From: Mercurialis annua
Taxonomy: Eukaryota > Streptophyta > Magnoliopsida > Malpighiales > Euphorbiaceae
DNA length: 64,000 nucleotides
Assembly (NCBI RefSeq): GCF_937616625.2
Contig: NC_065571.1
Span: 7,876,501-7,940,500, forward strand
Direction: 5' to 3'
Part shown: positions 46,041-58,606 of the stretch, piece by piece
Numbering within the stretch: the first letter of the stretch is position 1
Layout of the letters: every line of letters begins with the position of its first letter
Position numbers and translations under genes: made by a program
Notes under the pieces: generated by a model
Databases searched by the model: none
What the model was told of the DNA's origin: nothing
Seen by the model: only the letters and a program-made list of their open reading frames with translations

Positions 46041-46600
46041 CAAGCAACCCCACACCTCCTCTGATTGTACTGATTTAAGCTTATATTTGCTTGATAAAAC
46101 TTTAGTTAGATATTATGCAATTTGATGATTAAGTATTGTTATTATTACCTTGTTGTTAGAATTAATTAGGTAATTGAAATCTATTTATGATGCGTCAGTG
46201 GCTAATGACTCAGTTCCTTTGAAAATACATTTTCTATTGAATGAACTAGTATTTAATATAATGGATTTCAACTGATGATGTTAAAAATAACCATTATGAA
46301 AATTAATGTACAGTTTTAATTATTATTTCATGTAAATTCAATTATAAGTAAAATTCACAATGAATATAATTTATATTTTTTGAGTTTGTTAATTAAACAA
46401 TCATCCATACTAAAAGATTAGTAAAAGAAAAAAATATATCATAATCAAGTTCCAGTCATCAATAATAATTTAGAGTAATTAAACAAACTCCATATTTAAT
46501 TGTTTCGCCTAGTAATTAGAAATGTGTATAAATTGAGAAATTATTTAATTTTTTAAATAAGAAAAGTTGTTAATAATATTAAAGGCGGGCCAGACTGACT
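46041..46600. other. B3 3' UTR and AT-rich spacer
   Basis: No gene or defined repeat seen. Confidence 0.55.
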
Positions 46601-46601
46601 T

Positions 46602-46635
46602 TGGGCTTTTATTCGCTGTAGTTAATGAAAGCCCA
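46602..46635 (+). promoter_or_regulatory. Paired Site II elements upstream of PUR3
   Basis: TGGGCT (46602-46607) and its reverse complement AGCCCA (46630-46635) lie about 220-250 bases before the ATG. A TTGGCCC follows a few bases later. TGGGCY Site II motifs bind TCP factors and are common in genes for nucleotide synthesis, ribosomes and organelle functions. Confidence 0.55.
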
Positions 46636-46854
46636 CGTATTTTGGCCCTTCAAACTCATTAAAATAAAATAAAAAATTAGATCGTCTTCAACAAAACAAC
46701 CAGGGCTTCAAAGAACAGCTCCACACAGCTGTGGTGACAAAGCTCTTCCACCGGACCACCTCTCACCTGCGAGTTTCCGACAGCAGCCGCCCAATATCCT
46801 TTACTGCCGCCGCCCTTCTCCGCCACTTTAAGGGCGGACTGATCCTTTGTTCAA

Positions 46855-48808
46855 ATGGAAGCCGCTACTAACGTTTTGCAATTCTCGTCTGCGATTCTAT
46901 CAATCCAAACAAAAAAATTATCTCCGTTCCCCTCTTCTTCTGCTTCGATTCAATTGCAAAACTGCCGCCGCCTCCATATAATAAAATCCCCAAAGCCATT
47001 ACAATGTATAAATAGCAAACATACTTCACCCAACACTATAGTTCTTGAAAATCAACAATACAACAACGGCCCAGTTATTATAAGAAAAAAACTGGCTGTT
47101 TTTGTGTCCGGTGGCGGCTCTAATTTTAAGTCTATTCATCAAGGTTGTCTTCAAGGTTTAGTCTTTGGTGACGCTGTTGTTGTTGTCACTGATAAGCAAG
47201 GTTTGTCAAGTTGTCTCTTTGTTCTGAAATTTCAATCAGGTTTTGAATAATTTGGATTGAGTTATCGTTTGTTTTGTTACAGGTTGTGGAGGTGCAGAGT
47301 ATGCGAGAGATAATGAAATTCCTGTTATTTTGTTTCCTAAACCTAAAGATGAACCTCATGGATTATCCCCAAGTGACCTTGTTACTGCTCTTAGGTCAGT
47401 TTCATCTTCAAATTTACTCTCTACGGTTATGACTGTCCGCAATTTACCGACAATTATTTACTGGCTATTGGTTAATAGTTTACCGCGTAGAGGAAAAGGG
47501 CATTTCCCCCGTATTTGCCACTCGTTAAGTGGTTTGCTCTCATTTTGGTAGAACAAAGAGGAAATTCAACAAACTAATTAGTAATCGTTATTGAGTTCTC
47601 GTTACTTTTTTAACCCGCTATTTCAGTTTATGACATGAAATGTAGTACATTACATTTTTAGAGTAAGCCTAGACTAGATTGTTTTAGATATTAGATGGTA
47701 GAAACTTGAGTTTTTCGTTCATATTTTCTTCAGCATCTCTAGTTATTTTGAGTGAAATTGCATCTGCTACGGTTTTGTTTAACTGTTTTATGCATTTTTT
47801 TCATTTTCCTTGTTGCTGTTTTTTTTTAACATAATTTGATAGGTGTGAGACTGACCCTCCGATTCCAATGAAGGAGTTGGTATAGAAAATATTTAAGTCA
47901 AGATGTGCTAGATATTTTCTAAATGAAGACTATCTTCTGACTGCTTTCTCCATTCCTATTCTCACTCATCTACATCTAGAACTTTATACTAAATGATATA
48001 GTTTTATTCTTTTTTATGTTGCGAATTTAAGAAAATGTGAGACCTGTGATTTATCTGTTAGAAATACTTTCTTTAGCTTTATTTGTAATTTGAATGGTGG
48101 CACACTAGTGGATTGACTAGTATACTTTTGACATATTTTAATCAGAGAGTTGGAAGTTGACTTTATTCTCCTAGCTGGATATCTCAAGCTTATTCCAGTT
48201 GACTTGATTCGAGCTTTTCCAAGATGCATATTCAATATCCATCCATCGCTGCTTCCGGCCTTTGGAGGCAAAGGCTACTATGGCATGAAGGTGCATAAAG
48301 CTGTCATTGCTTCTGGCGCTAGGTAACACATAATATATGTTGTTACTCTTAAAAATGTAATTGAAACTAATAACTGAAGTCCGCTCTTTAAATTTAGCGC
48401 ATCATTGCTGATTTTCTTTATTTGAATATGCTTGATAAAAGTACTCATGTCATGTTGTCTTCTTGTTTGGTTTTATATTAGATACTCGGGGCCAACTATC
48501 CATTTTGTTGACGAGCATTATGACACCGGACGCATCCTTGCTCAAAGAGTTGTTCCCGTGCTTGCAAACGACACTGCTGAAGAATTAGCTGCAAGGGTTC
48601 TAAAGGAGGTTATATTGACTTGTGAAATTTTATGTCGCTCATTGTTTACATTTGGTTGAAATTTGTTCCGACATGTCTTCTTATTGCACTGTAGGAGCAT
48701 CGATTATATGTTGAGGTGACTATGGCATTATGCGAAGAGCGTATAGTTTGGAGGGAAGATGGTGTCCCTCTCATTCAAAATAGGGAAAACCCCGAAGAAT
48801 ACAGCTAG
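46855..48808 (+). CDS. PUR3: Phosphoribosylglycinamide formyltransferase, plastid (PurN type)
   Basis: Five exons: 46855-47200, 47283-47394, 48146-48322, 48482-48608, 48695-48808; 291 aa. It transfers a formyl group from 10-formyl-tetrahydrofolate to GAR, the third step of purine synthesis. The first 70 or so residues are Ser-rich and basic, a transit peptide; in plants the pathway is in plastids and also mitochondria. The enzyme core starts at KLAVFVSGGGSNFKS (phosphate-binding loop near 85-92). The PurN signature FNIHPSLLPAFGGKG gives the catalytic Asn183 and His185; the matching Asp is D226 in DEHYDTGR. The segment after HPSLLP is longer than in E. coli PurN, as usual in plants. The C-terminal helix (EEYS) ends at the stop. 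No damage was seen. Confidence 0.96.
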
Positions 48809-49007
48809 CTCATCCTATTTTGTTTTGCCTATGGTGAGTTTAATTATGTTGCCCTATACCATTTAGTTAAGCAATGGTAGAAATCGTCTGGAGGAGCATG
48901 GTTTTCTGCCAGGTTGTTGGTTGTACCCTGTAGAAGTAACAACATAGGAATAGGCCCTTAGGGCAGCAGAGTTGTGATAAATTTTGGTAGGATGATTACA
49001 CAACACA

Positions 49008-49117
49008 CTCTTCAAATGAGTTATTGATATAATATGCAGAAGAGTTGATTATAGATAGCTTACTCTTCAGATGAGTTATTGATATAATACGCAGAAGAGT
49101 TGATTATAGATGGCTTA
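49008..49117. repeat. Two tandem 55-bp repeats in the PUR3 3' flank
   Basis: CTCTTCAAATGAGTTATTGA and what follows to AGATAGCTTA is repeated directly (second copy from 49063) with about three substitutions. It probably lies in or just after the 3' UTR. Confidence 0.92.
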
Positions 49118-49547
49118 TTTTTATTCGGAATTGTTTGTATGTGAGAATAGAAGAGCCTTCACGATTTTAGATGTTTAGTATTAGTCGAGCTGAACAAATT
49201 TGAGTTACACATTTGTTTGTTTCCTCCATTTGATGATTTTTTTGCGTCGCCTACTTGTTGAGAAAAAGGATTGAAAAAGGGCTGTGGTCAATTTCTTTGA
49301 GATTCTCATCTTTTCTTTGAGAAAAAAATAAATTTTCATCGGTTAAACGATAAGAAGGGAAAGGAGGGAGTCGGCGGAGCTGTAGCCGTTTCGAAGACGT
49401 TTTAAATCATTAATTCGGAGATTCACAGACAGGCTTTAATCTAGATATCCTTAATGTCATTAACTTTTGGCCACAATTATTGAATCGTATATGATTTAAG
49501 CATTTACGAAAACAAAAATCCTAGAAGTTTTAAATTTATAACATATT

Positions 49548-49578
<31 letters not shown>

Positions 49579-49871
49579 TTTTTTTTTCGTATTTTTTGTT
49601 TGCAACATAAATTGCTGCATTCTTGCAATACAATCCTTGCAGTCATTATTGGGATTAATTGCATCTTTTTTTGAATCACAACTCACAAGTGACAACAAAC
49701 ATTTCAGTAGAGACAAAGACAATTAGTTAATATTTTCTTTTTGGTATGAAAAACAGTTCTATACAACAAGCACTGGCCTACTGCATCTAGTCAAACCTTT
49801 GGCATTTCAACTAAACAAAAGCAGATTTGCAACTACTTAAGTTGAGACTACATTTCTCCCATGGCTAACTA
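49118..49871. other. Convergent 3' flank of PUR3 and MO25, with an (AT)n microsatellite
   Basis: The two genes converge here. An AT dinucleotide run occupies about 49549-49571. No other feature seen. Confidence 0.6.
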
Positions 49872-52800
49872 CTAGCTACCTACTTGTTTCAGTTCAGCAA
49901 TCTCCTTGATAACCTGAGTTTTATCTTCCTCGAATTGCTCATCTTCTGCAACACGTGGGATTCAAGATAAGCCACAAACGAAAGCAAGTAACAATAAATA
50001 AAATGCTATTATACCTTTATCCAGTTTGAATTCGGCCAATAAACGCAGAAGCTTGCTTCTGTTGGCAACCAGTATGCTGACTATTTCGGGAGGTTTGTTT
50101 TGATTTGCAGCAAATAACTATCAACACGGAGATTAAGATCATAAATAAACAAAAATGAAGTCCTAGTTGATGACATAACCATAAATCCATGTAAATTTGA
50201 TTGAATACCTTGAAGACATGAAATGCATCTATCTTGATGTTCTTGCTTGACTCCTGAAATGGAACCAAATACACAATTGAATCTCATTTGAATGCCAAGA
50301 TTTATCTAAATGTCAACCAGAAGTTGTCCATAATATATATTAATGATTACGGGTATTCAAAAACCAAACCAAGTTAAATATTGAACAAAACTGATAAATT
50401 AAGTTATAAATTATAATTCTTCACTTTTGGTACAAATCAAATTGAAAAAGCAAACCAAAAACTATCAATTGAACTGACTTGTTCAGTTCGGTTTGATTTA
50501 AAATATTTTCAATTCTTGTAAATTTGGTTCGGTTTGATTTAAAAAAAATCAAATCTTTGGTTTGGTTTGATTTGAACTAAATGCACCAGTATTAATGAGA
50601 TTGTAGTGGCTATGGTCTGTGTGTTTTTATCCTTTTTTAATAACCTCAGTAAAGCATAAAATTGAAAAAATACGTCTCATAAATGAAGAAAGATAATGAG
50701 TTACATACCCTTAGAAGATTCATCAAAATTCGCAAGTTATCTTTGGAGCTCACATATCGTACCATTACAGAGGTATTTGATCGATCAAGTAAAATTTCAC
50801 CTAGCAGCTGAAACACATTTATTAAACAAAAAAGTCGGCGTAAGCTTAGATTTCATGGACACAGGAAGACAAAGGCCGTTAATGGCACAATACACATTTT
50901 AAAATTATAATTCTTTACTAGAAGCTACAGTTTTTAGCCCTACTTTTATTATTATTGTTCTAGTACCATGTTAACAAATGCCATGTCAATCATATGAACA
51001 GCTCGTTAATGGCACAATACACATGTTCAGGAGATTAGCCTTTGTATAAACCACACCATGAAGTTTGCTAGAAAAGAAGTGGAACTAAAACACTGCATCT
51101 TCATACCTTAATAGCCTGTCGCTTGGTGATATAATTCTCAGATTCCAGCAGCTTTGAGTTAAAATCCTGAAAGAACTAGAACCACAAAAATAATTGGGAA
51201 AAGTTAAATTTCTTCCCGGTATCAAAATTTGAAGCAGGAGTTCTCTCATTTCCAGCATTTTTTTCTTTTCTTAACTAGAAGATTTTAGAATAGAAGTCTC
51301 AGCTAAATTTCAATTGAAAACTTCACACTCCGCAATGGAAAAGTGAATTCTTGCGGTTAACTAACTATGCTTTATTTTTTTGGTTAAAGCTGCTAGTCCA
51401 ATATAAGCATCAAAGTCGAGAGCCAAGTTGCAGACTTTTTTTTTCCACCTATTCAAATATATATCATTACAAGCAAGTAGGATTCACCTACAATTCATTC
51501 AGCTCAAAACCGAAGTGTAAAACATCATAAAGGCACAAAAAAGGTCAAATTTACCATCTCCAGAACTTACCCAATCATAATTCTTTGAAAGAAATGCTGC
51601 AACAGTAGACTTGTGCCTGGTCAGAAGCTCCTGGAATAAATTTTTTGTATTACAATCAGATCCCTTGAACCAGATACAATTTTAACAGAAATATAAGAAT
51701 ACTAATACTACTCATGTGCAGGATTACCATGCAAAAAAATCAGTAAAATTCCTAATATAAGAAAATATGGAGCTCAAATAACATAAACAAGTAAATACAC
51801 CACCACAACTAATACCTCATTTTCTTTTTAAAATAACATTGTAAAAGTGAATGAAAAGACTGAACCTTAAAAGTTGCAGTAGCATCTGCAGCAATATCAA
51901 AATTTGGAAGCTGAATGTAAGTAAAGAACTTCTTTATGTGCTCTGAATCCAAGACATATCTAACAAAAGTGATAAAGAACGTTTTAGAAGCATGAATGCA
52001 AAAGATTTATATCAACTGACTGATGGATATGACACTGTAGATGAATGGGTCAGTTCATATGCATAAGATGCAGCTGACTAGTCTTTCCAATAAATTTACC
52101 TTGCAATGCTTTGATGACGAATGCACTCCCTCAACATAGTGCCATAATGCAAAGCGAGATCTACATGTTCATACCTAATCAAAAGACAAAACATCACTAT
52201 AAGCAAAACAATATATGGAAAACTAATAGAGAAAACAGTAAGAGACTCGCTGACTCCATAAGCACTTATAAAATGAACTTTCACATAAGGCCCAATCAGT
52301 GGCCACTTTAAACTTCATCTAAAAGATAGAAAAAACAAAGAACTTGGAAGCTTTGGTTTGCACTTATAATACTGAACCAGATTATTGGTTAAGCTTTAAC
52401 AACAAAGTTCGATAACACAAGTAGTTCTTAAATGATGCTCGTCTCAAATCCAGCATCCAGCTCTTCAACGATTATTTTGAGTTCTATTGTTTTCATTCAA
52501 GTTAGCGTGTTTTCTATATCAATTTACTACCAAGAAGGTTTTAAAACTACATAAGCTGATATTTTACTCTAGAAGAACACCATTAGGTAGAAAAAATGGA
52601 CAGCTAATCTTCACTCACAGTTGAAGTTGGTGCAGAAGACCTATGCTTTGTAAAGCTCCCAAGTCAACATATTTTTTTAATATTTTGCAACTAAGAGAGG
52701 CCAAGTGATAAGAATGAATGTGAACCTATAAGCATAATCCTTGATGAATCAGTCTAAAACACATGTTAACATGTGCTCACACTGACATACATTTCGAGAT

Positions 52801-53639
52801 TAAAGAATCCACAAATAAAATAAAAAACTCCAATACTTAATTATAGCCAATATAAAGAGAACAATAATTAAACAAAAAACAGCTTATATAAATATCCCAA
52901 CATCAACAAATCAAGATTCCGGCAGCGAGAATCTCACCCAGTTAACAAAATATCGATAACATCCAAGTTAGCTTCCAAGTAAGTAGAAGCAATCATACGA
53001 CTTTGAACTTGTTGCCTCTGCAAATTCGCAACCACCTGCGTCGCATCTCTACGGGCCTACAAGAAACACTCAAATCAAGACATAAACTACAACAAACCAA
53101 TCCCACAACATCTTTGAACTTCAAACCCTCACCTCCAAATTAAGTTTCGGAAGAGACACAACAAGAAGATTCATAGTGTTATCTTTAAAAAACTCCTGAG
53201 TCAACTGCGAACAAGCTTCAGGCACAGGTTCATGGTCACTACTGCCATAAAGTATAACCTTCAATTCCCTAATATGCTTATGCAATTCTTCCATCTGCAA
53301 ACAACAACAAAACTCAAAATTTTAAACCAACGAGCTATAGCTCAAATGTTATAAGCACTAATCAGCAATCTGCTAAGTCGTGGATTCAATTCCGCTCCCC
53401 CTAAACTTAAAATTTCAAACATAATTTCCAGCATTGCTAAATGAAATTGCATTATAAACATAACCCAGAAATTAAAATAAGCTAACTTGATGAAAAGATT
53501 TAAACTTTATTAAAAAAATAACCTTGTCTTCAACTTTGGAGCCACCAGTGGCGCTGCTATTAAGTGACAAGAGAAGGGTTCGAGTTTGGCGTACAATTTC
53601 TGCAGGAGATTTTGGTTTGGACTTGAAAAACCCTTTCAT
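49872..53639 (-). CDS. MO25: MO25/CAB39-like scaffold protein
   Basis: Eleven exons (minus): 53639-53523, 53294-53133, 53056-52938, 52174-52100, 51959-51866, 51630-51571, 51175-51107, 50807-50709, 50253-50209, 50117-50015, 49945-49872; 338 aa against about 340 for the family. The start [20 protein letters not shown] is the family N-terminus. [80 protein letters not shown] and [20 protein letters not shown] are conserved helical repeats of MO25. The family forms an armadillo-like rod that binds and activates STE20/GCK-type kinases. In plants such modules are linked to cell polarity and morphogenesis; the partner here is inferred. All junctions are GT-AG and keep frame. Intron 1 contains a SINE. 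The ORF is only visible as short exons, up to 162 bases. Confidence 0.94.
53328..53408 (+). mobile_element. tRNA-derived SINE copy in MO25 intron 1
   Basis: Starts CCAACGAGCTATAGCTCAAA and has GTCGTGGATTCAATTCC in the B-box position, the same family as the element at 10583. Flanks AAAATTTTAAAC (53316-53327) and AAAATTTCAAAC (53409-53420) look like a target duplication with one change. The poly(A) tail has been lost. It is older and more diverged than the 10583 copy, and antisense to MO25. Confidence 0.7.
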
Positions 53640-53947
53640 TGTCTCTAATTTGGGGTTTTGGTTAAATTTTTGTAAATGAAAGTTTGAGATTAAAATTGAA
53701 ACTAAAATTAGCAGAAGAAAATTTTGTTTTTGAGTTTGTTATTGTGAGTGAGTGAAATTTAGTATTGAAAGGGAAAGGAAACTGGTAAACAGTACTCGCC
53801 CACCTCAAATCCTACCAATGCCAGTGATTATCGTTTGCAAAAGTTACGCTTTTGCTCCTTCAATTTTAAGAAATTATAAATTTTCCAAATTTTATGCATT
53901 TGTTTTCAATGAAGTCCTTTCAAAAGGAGACTAAATAAAAAAAAAGG

Positions 53948-54259
53948 ACTTAAGTAGCAATTTGCCCCTTCAACTTGTAAGCCATGGACAATTAACACAC
54001 AAATTAACTTTGTTGGCAAATCAATACACGAACTTGTTGATTATGGGCAATTAGCTCATTTTGGCAAATTAACTTACAAGTTAAGGGGGCAAATTGCCAA
54101 TTTAAGAGACAATTAACTTACAAATTGAGGGGGAAAATTTCCAAAATGGGGCAAATTGCCAATAATCATCAAGTTCGTGTACTGATTTGCCCACAAAGTT
54201 AATATTTGTGTTAATTGCCCATTGCTTGCAAGTTCAAGGGGTATATTGCCACTTAAGTT
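53948..54259. mobile_element. Foldback MITE, ACTTAAGT-ended (about 312 bp)
   Basis: The ends ACTTAAGTAGCAATTTGCCC and, reversed, ACTTAAGTGGCAATATACCC begin inverted arms with repeated GGACAATTAA, CAATACACGAACTTG and GGGGGCAAATTGCC words. Flanks are A-runs ending AAAAAAAAGG on both sides (10 bases), consistent with a Mutator-type duplication. It lies about 300 bases 5' of MO25. Confidence 0.75.
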
Positions 54260-54369
54260 AAAAAAAAGGTGAACTGTTAATTTTCGAGGCGAAACCGATC
54301 AGTTCCTGCCAAACATTATTTTTGAGCTGGAACTGATTTGTGCGTGTTATTTTCAAGTCGAAACCAATG

Positions 54370-54683
54370 GGTTAATGTCAAAACAAACCACGAACTTTAC
54401 ACGTTTTTTCATTTTAATCATACAGTTTAAATTTTCTCATTTTTATGCACGAATTACCACTTTTTCTCAAATTCATGCACAGTGTTGTCATGTTGAGGTG
54501 GCACTCATTTATTTGTAAAATGACCTCCACCTCAGCAAATTACACCAATGGACCCGTAACATATCAGCACCGTGCATGAATTTGAGAAAAAGTGTTAGTT
54601 CGTGCATAAAAATGAAAAAAATTAAATTGCGTGATTAAAATAAGAAAACGTATAAAATTGGTGAATTTTTATAACATTGATCC
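54370..54683. mobile_element. Foldback MITE, GGGTTAATGT-ended (about 314 bp)
   Basis: Left GGGTTAATGTCAAAACA and reversed right GGATCAATGTTATAAAA start arms of about 130 bases. They share TCATTTTTATGCACGAA and ACTTTTTCTCAAATTCATGC. No clear target duplication was found. Termini resemble those of the Mutator-type MITEs elsewhere in the window. Confidence 0.75.
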
Positions 54684-55092
54684 TTAAATAATTGAATATT
54701 GATTAATAAAGTTTCAGCTGTATAAAACTTCAAAATAGACATAAAATCACACTTTTATTTTCTATCTATCAAAGTTTACTTGAAGAAATGAAAAAATTCT
54801 TATAGATCCTTCAGAATTCATCAGTTTTTTTATTTTTTTCTGACATGTCATAATTTCATCCGAATATAAATAAGAATTATTTTGATATTTTATTTTCTTA
54901 TTACCTGATATAAATTTAAGTGTCATTTTCTTTTATGAATATTAAGGGTCATTATTAACTAAGAATGAAATCATAACGAGATTGAAATATTATATGAATG
55001 TTTTCTTAAAAAAAGATTCGTATAAAATTAGCATTAATTATTAATAAATAAAATAAAACAAAAAGAAAGCACATGCTTACAAATATTACAGA

Positions 55093-55398
55093 GTTAAATA
55101 GCAATTTGCCTCTCAATTTGAAAACAGTGGACAATTAATATATAGATTAATTTTATGGACAATTTAGTCACGAACTTACTGATTATAGACAATTATTCCA
55201 TTTAAAAAAAAATTAGCTTAAAATTTGATGGGACAAATTGCGAATTGAGGGACATAATTTATAAATTTAGGAGGCAAATTGCCAAAATGGAGTTAATTAC
55301 CCATAATATACAAGTTCATGACTAATTTGCTATAAAATTAATATATATGTTAATTACACATTGTTTACAAGTTGAGAAGGCAAATTGCTACATAAGTC
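55093..55398. mobile_element. Second copy of the ACTTAAGT-type foldback MITE
   Basis: Sequence GCAATTTGCCTCTCAATTTG, GGACAATTAATATATAGATT and CACGAACTTACTGATTATAG parallels the element at 53948, and the same inverted arms are present. It is more diverged. Boundaries are approximate and no target duplication is certain. Confidence 0.65.
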
Positions 55399-55735
55399 AA
55401 TATTATATTCATACTAAGGTTTCTGTACAATGTGGCAACATGATTATTCGACCTTTTAAATTTTACCCACGAGTGATGTAAGTTTCCCTCTAAATCTAAG
55501 TTCCCCTCTAACATAAACTTGACGGTTATTCTGCAAGTTTGTTACCAGCTTGAATCTGGCAATCTGCCGGCCGGTGAGTAAATAACTCTTACACATCAGA
55601 TTCAGTGATGGATCAAATGGTTGAAATGAGCGGTTGAATTTCATCTAACAGCTCACAACAACAGCTGAATCAAATAGACAAAATCGATAAATAAAACTCG
55701 AGCAGACATGATTTCTTCTCCCGGGACGAGGGGTT

Positions 55736-58188
55736 TTAACATCCAAGGCTTTTCACTATTCTGCTAAGCTTGTCGACCACAACTGCTGGATTGACATATG
55801 ATCCGGCGAGATTAATGGCGTGGTATTCTAAGCCTTTCCACTGAGCAATTAATTGAAAATGCGGCCGTCTGAACTTGCGACTTATGATTTCTAAAATTAC
55901 TGTTTTTGGTGTTGCGGATACTATGTGAGTCATACCTGCACCGTGAGCACCAATAATAACCGACGCCTCTTGAATAGTTCTGACTTGGTCTTTCATCGCC
56001 ATGTGAGCAAACAACCCATTCACAATATTCATTTTGCACTCCCCATGATTGGATGCCCAATTCTGTAATGCATTCAACACTTCTTCTTCATTACTTAGTC
56101 TCGATTCTACTTTACCACCATGACGTGGATGCGCTAAATAATCTTCACGTCTGACAAACAGAATATTATAACCTGATACGGGATTTTCAGGACCGTGGCT
56201 ATTGACAGAGAAGCCGAAGGCTGCTCTAATCATTTCTCCAAACTCGGATAATCGGGCTGTTTTTCTGTCATCTGGATTTTGCCTAAGATCGTGTGCAGAT
56301 GCTCCCCTGCAGTCTATTTCTTCACTTAGTCCCTTAAATAGTGCAGTCTCGTATCCCAAAGGCACAAAAACAACATGGCGAAAGCAAACCGAGCCGCTGA
56401 AGTTTTTAGCATACCGAACACTTGAAAACAATGCTTTCCATGTTTCTTCTAATGGCGCCTGGAATTTATCATGCATGCCAGGTAACAAACAAGAAGCAAA
56501 AAACTCGAGAAACAAATCAAGTAAAACAGGGAGCACGTACCCTTGAATGACCGTCCACAAAAATCAAATGAGGCCGATAAGGCAACCCTGTGACTCTTGA
56601 AGACACATAGGCACTGTACCAATCTGTAATGGTGTGAAAAAGATTTGCATATTCAAATCGAGTGACCAGAATTGTTGGTTCCTCGTACCACTGTAAATCA
56701 GAGTGGTTACTATCAGAAACAAGTGTAACAAGTGGAATGTAAAAAATATCAGACCAAAATCTGCAAGGAATGTTAATTTAATAGTATAAGTTAGCAATTT
56801 AACGCAGCTATCAGATTGGAAAGAACAAATTGCATAAAAATTGTTTTCAATTCATCAGGGTTAACAACTTATAACCAAATCGCAGTTAACCATGAACAAT
56901 CCTTGTGCCACCTCCAAGAAACTAGTAAAAGTATAATTGATCAATACACCAATGCATAATTCTGACGTATTCCACTACATCAGCCAAACTAGCAGGTGCA
57001 TAAAGATGTAATTTCATTTAAACGTGTAAATATATCGGGATAGCAGCTTATCACCATAACAATAGTACACCATTAACATTCCTTACAAGTTACATCACCT
57101 ACAAGCAACAAGTAACAACATAATTGACCAATTCACTATTTAATAATCCTGACACATTCCGATTCTACTACTTTAAGAAAGCTAATTAAATCCAAATCAA
57201 ACGAAATCAGTCTAAATTTTTAGCCTAATCAACATAAAAACTCCATATGCTATACTATTCAAATTAAACTGACTATTATAACAGAAAACGAATAATATTA
57301 ATGTAATATTAAAATGAGCCCTCCAAACAAAAACATGCTTCTTATGGTATGAGTCTATCCATGCATTTAGTTGATCAAGATCCCAACAGCTAATCACGAA
57401 ATCAGCATTCAATTTCAAACCATAACAATCCTTAATAATCTCTCTAAAGATGGTAACTAACCAGAGCACTAACTAAATCCAAATCAAAAGAAGTAAACCC
57501 TAATACATAGAGGGGGGGGAAAAAAAAACCTAACCTGATCACACTGAAATTCTTGATCACCAACAACACGAATCGAACTGATCAACTCACGCATAGTATG
57601 TCTCTTAATTTGCCTTTTCGGAACATAACTATCCAGAAAATCACCATCAACGAGATATTTATTTTCATTTTCATTTCCTAAAATCTGAAAAGAACCATGC
57701 GGAAACTTGGGTAACTCATCATCCTCATGTCTACCAATAACCTCCTCTGTAAGCTCACCTCCTTTAGACATAACTATCATTTCCGGAAGCATCTTTACAC
57801 TTCCTCCTTCACAAACAGAGCTATGAAGAGTCTTACTGAAGAAACAGCGGAACCATCCAAAAGAACCTCTGTGATTTTCAGAGAGAATGTCAAAGCGGTT
57901 AGTAAATCCATTACCGAAGTGAGCTTCGCATGAGTTGACAAATACATTAGCATTTTGAGTCCACGGCAGGAATGATGGGAGTATAGTCCAAGGTTTTAGG
58001 TTATCATGAGGAATTTGAGCCAAAAAATGGTGGTGATGTTGATGTATTGATGGTTTGTGGTGATCGTTTTGCAAGTAAAGGAAGATAAAGAAGAAGTTAA
58101 GACCGAAGACAGAGAGTAAAAACTTGAACAGCTTTGATTTAGTTCTAATCATCGTTCTCTTTTCATAATTCATTTCTGTTATTTTCAC
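55736..58188 (-). CDS. GT61 family glycosyltransferase (DUF563), type II Golgi protein
   Basis: Three exons (minus): 58188-57535, 56690-56541, 56458-55736, all phase 0; 508 aa. A short basic N-terminus is followed by one hydrophobic anchor (FKFLLSVFGLNFFFIFLYL, about 22-40) and a His-rich stem, as in Golgi type II enzymes. Conserved parts: CEAHFGNGFTNRFD, CEGGSVKMLPEMIVMSKGGE, WYEEPTILVTRFEYANLFHT, YRPHLIFVDGHSR, then in exon 3 FVRREDYLAHPR and the GT61 motif GAHGAGMTHIVSATPKTVIL (from about 438). GT61 enzymes in plants add xylose or arabinose to xylan, or xylose to N-glycans; this branch (At2g41640/At3g57380-like) has no firm substrate that I know. The exact start is uncertain: ATGs at codons 6 and 13 also precede the anchor. 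A second possible first exon lies upstream. Confidence 0.88.
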
Positions 58189-58606
58189 TACGTAAATCCC
58201 TCTACTCTCAGTCTATTTTCAGCCAGGGAATGCATTTAAAAGAAGATTCTGCATTTGTATAGTAATAATATTTATCACAATAACATAATTACATTAATTT
58301 GCATCTAATTAATCAAGATCTTAACAGCATGTCACCATATCCAAACAATTAACATAATCAACACCATCACATCTAACCAGTTTCCTAATAATGACATTTT
58401 GAAACAAATTTCCTCAATTCAATTGAAAATTTCTACATAATATATTCAAAGATTTGACACATGTAAATTTTTCTGATCACAATTTATAACCGCTCCCAAA
58501 AAATCAGGATCTTAAAACAGCTAATCACTAACAAAATCAAACAAATAAATATCACTATCAAAAAACTAATAAACACTTAAAAAGTAAATAAATCCGAAAC
58601 CCTAAC

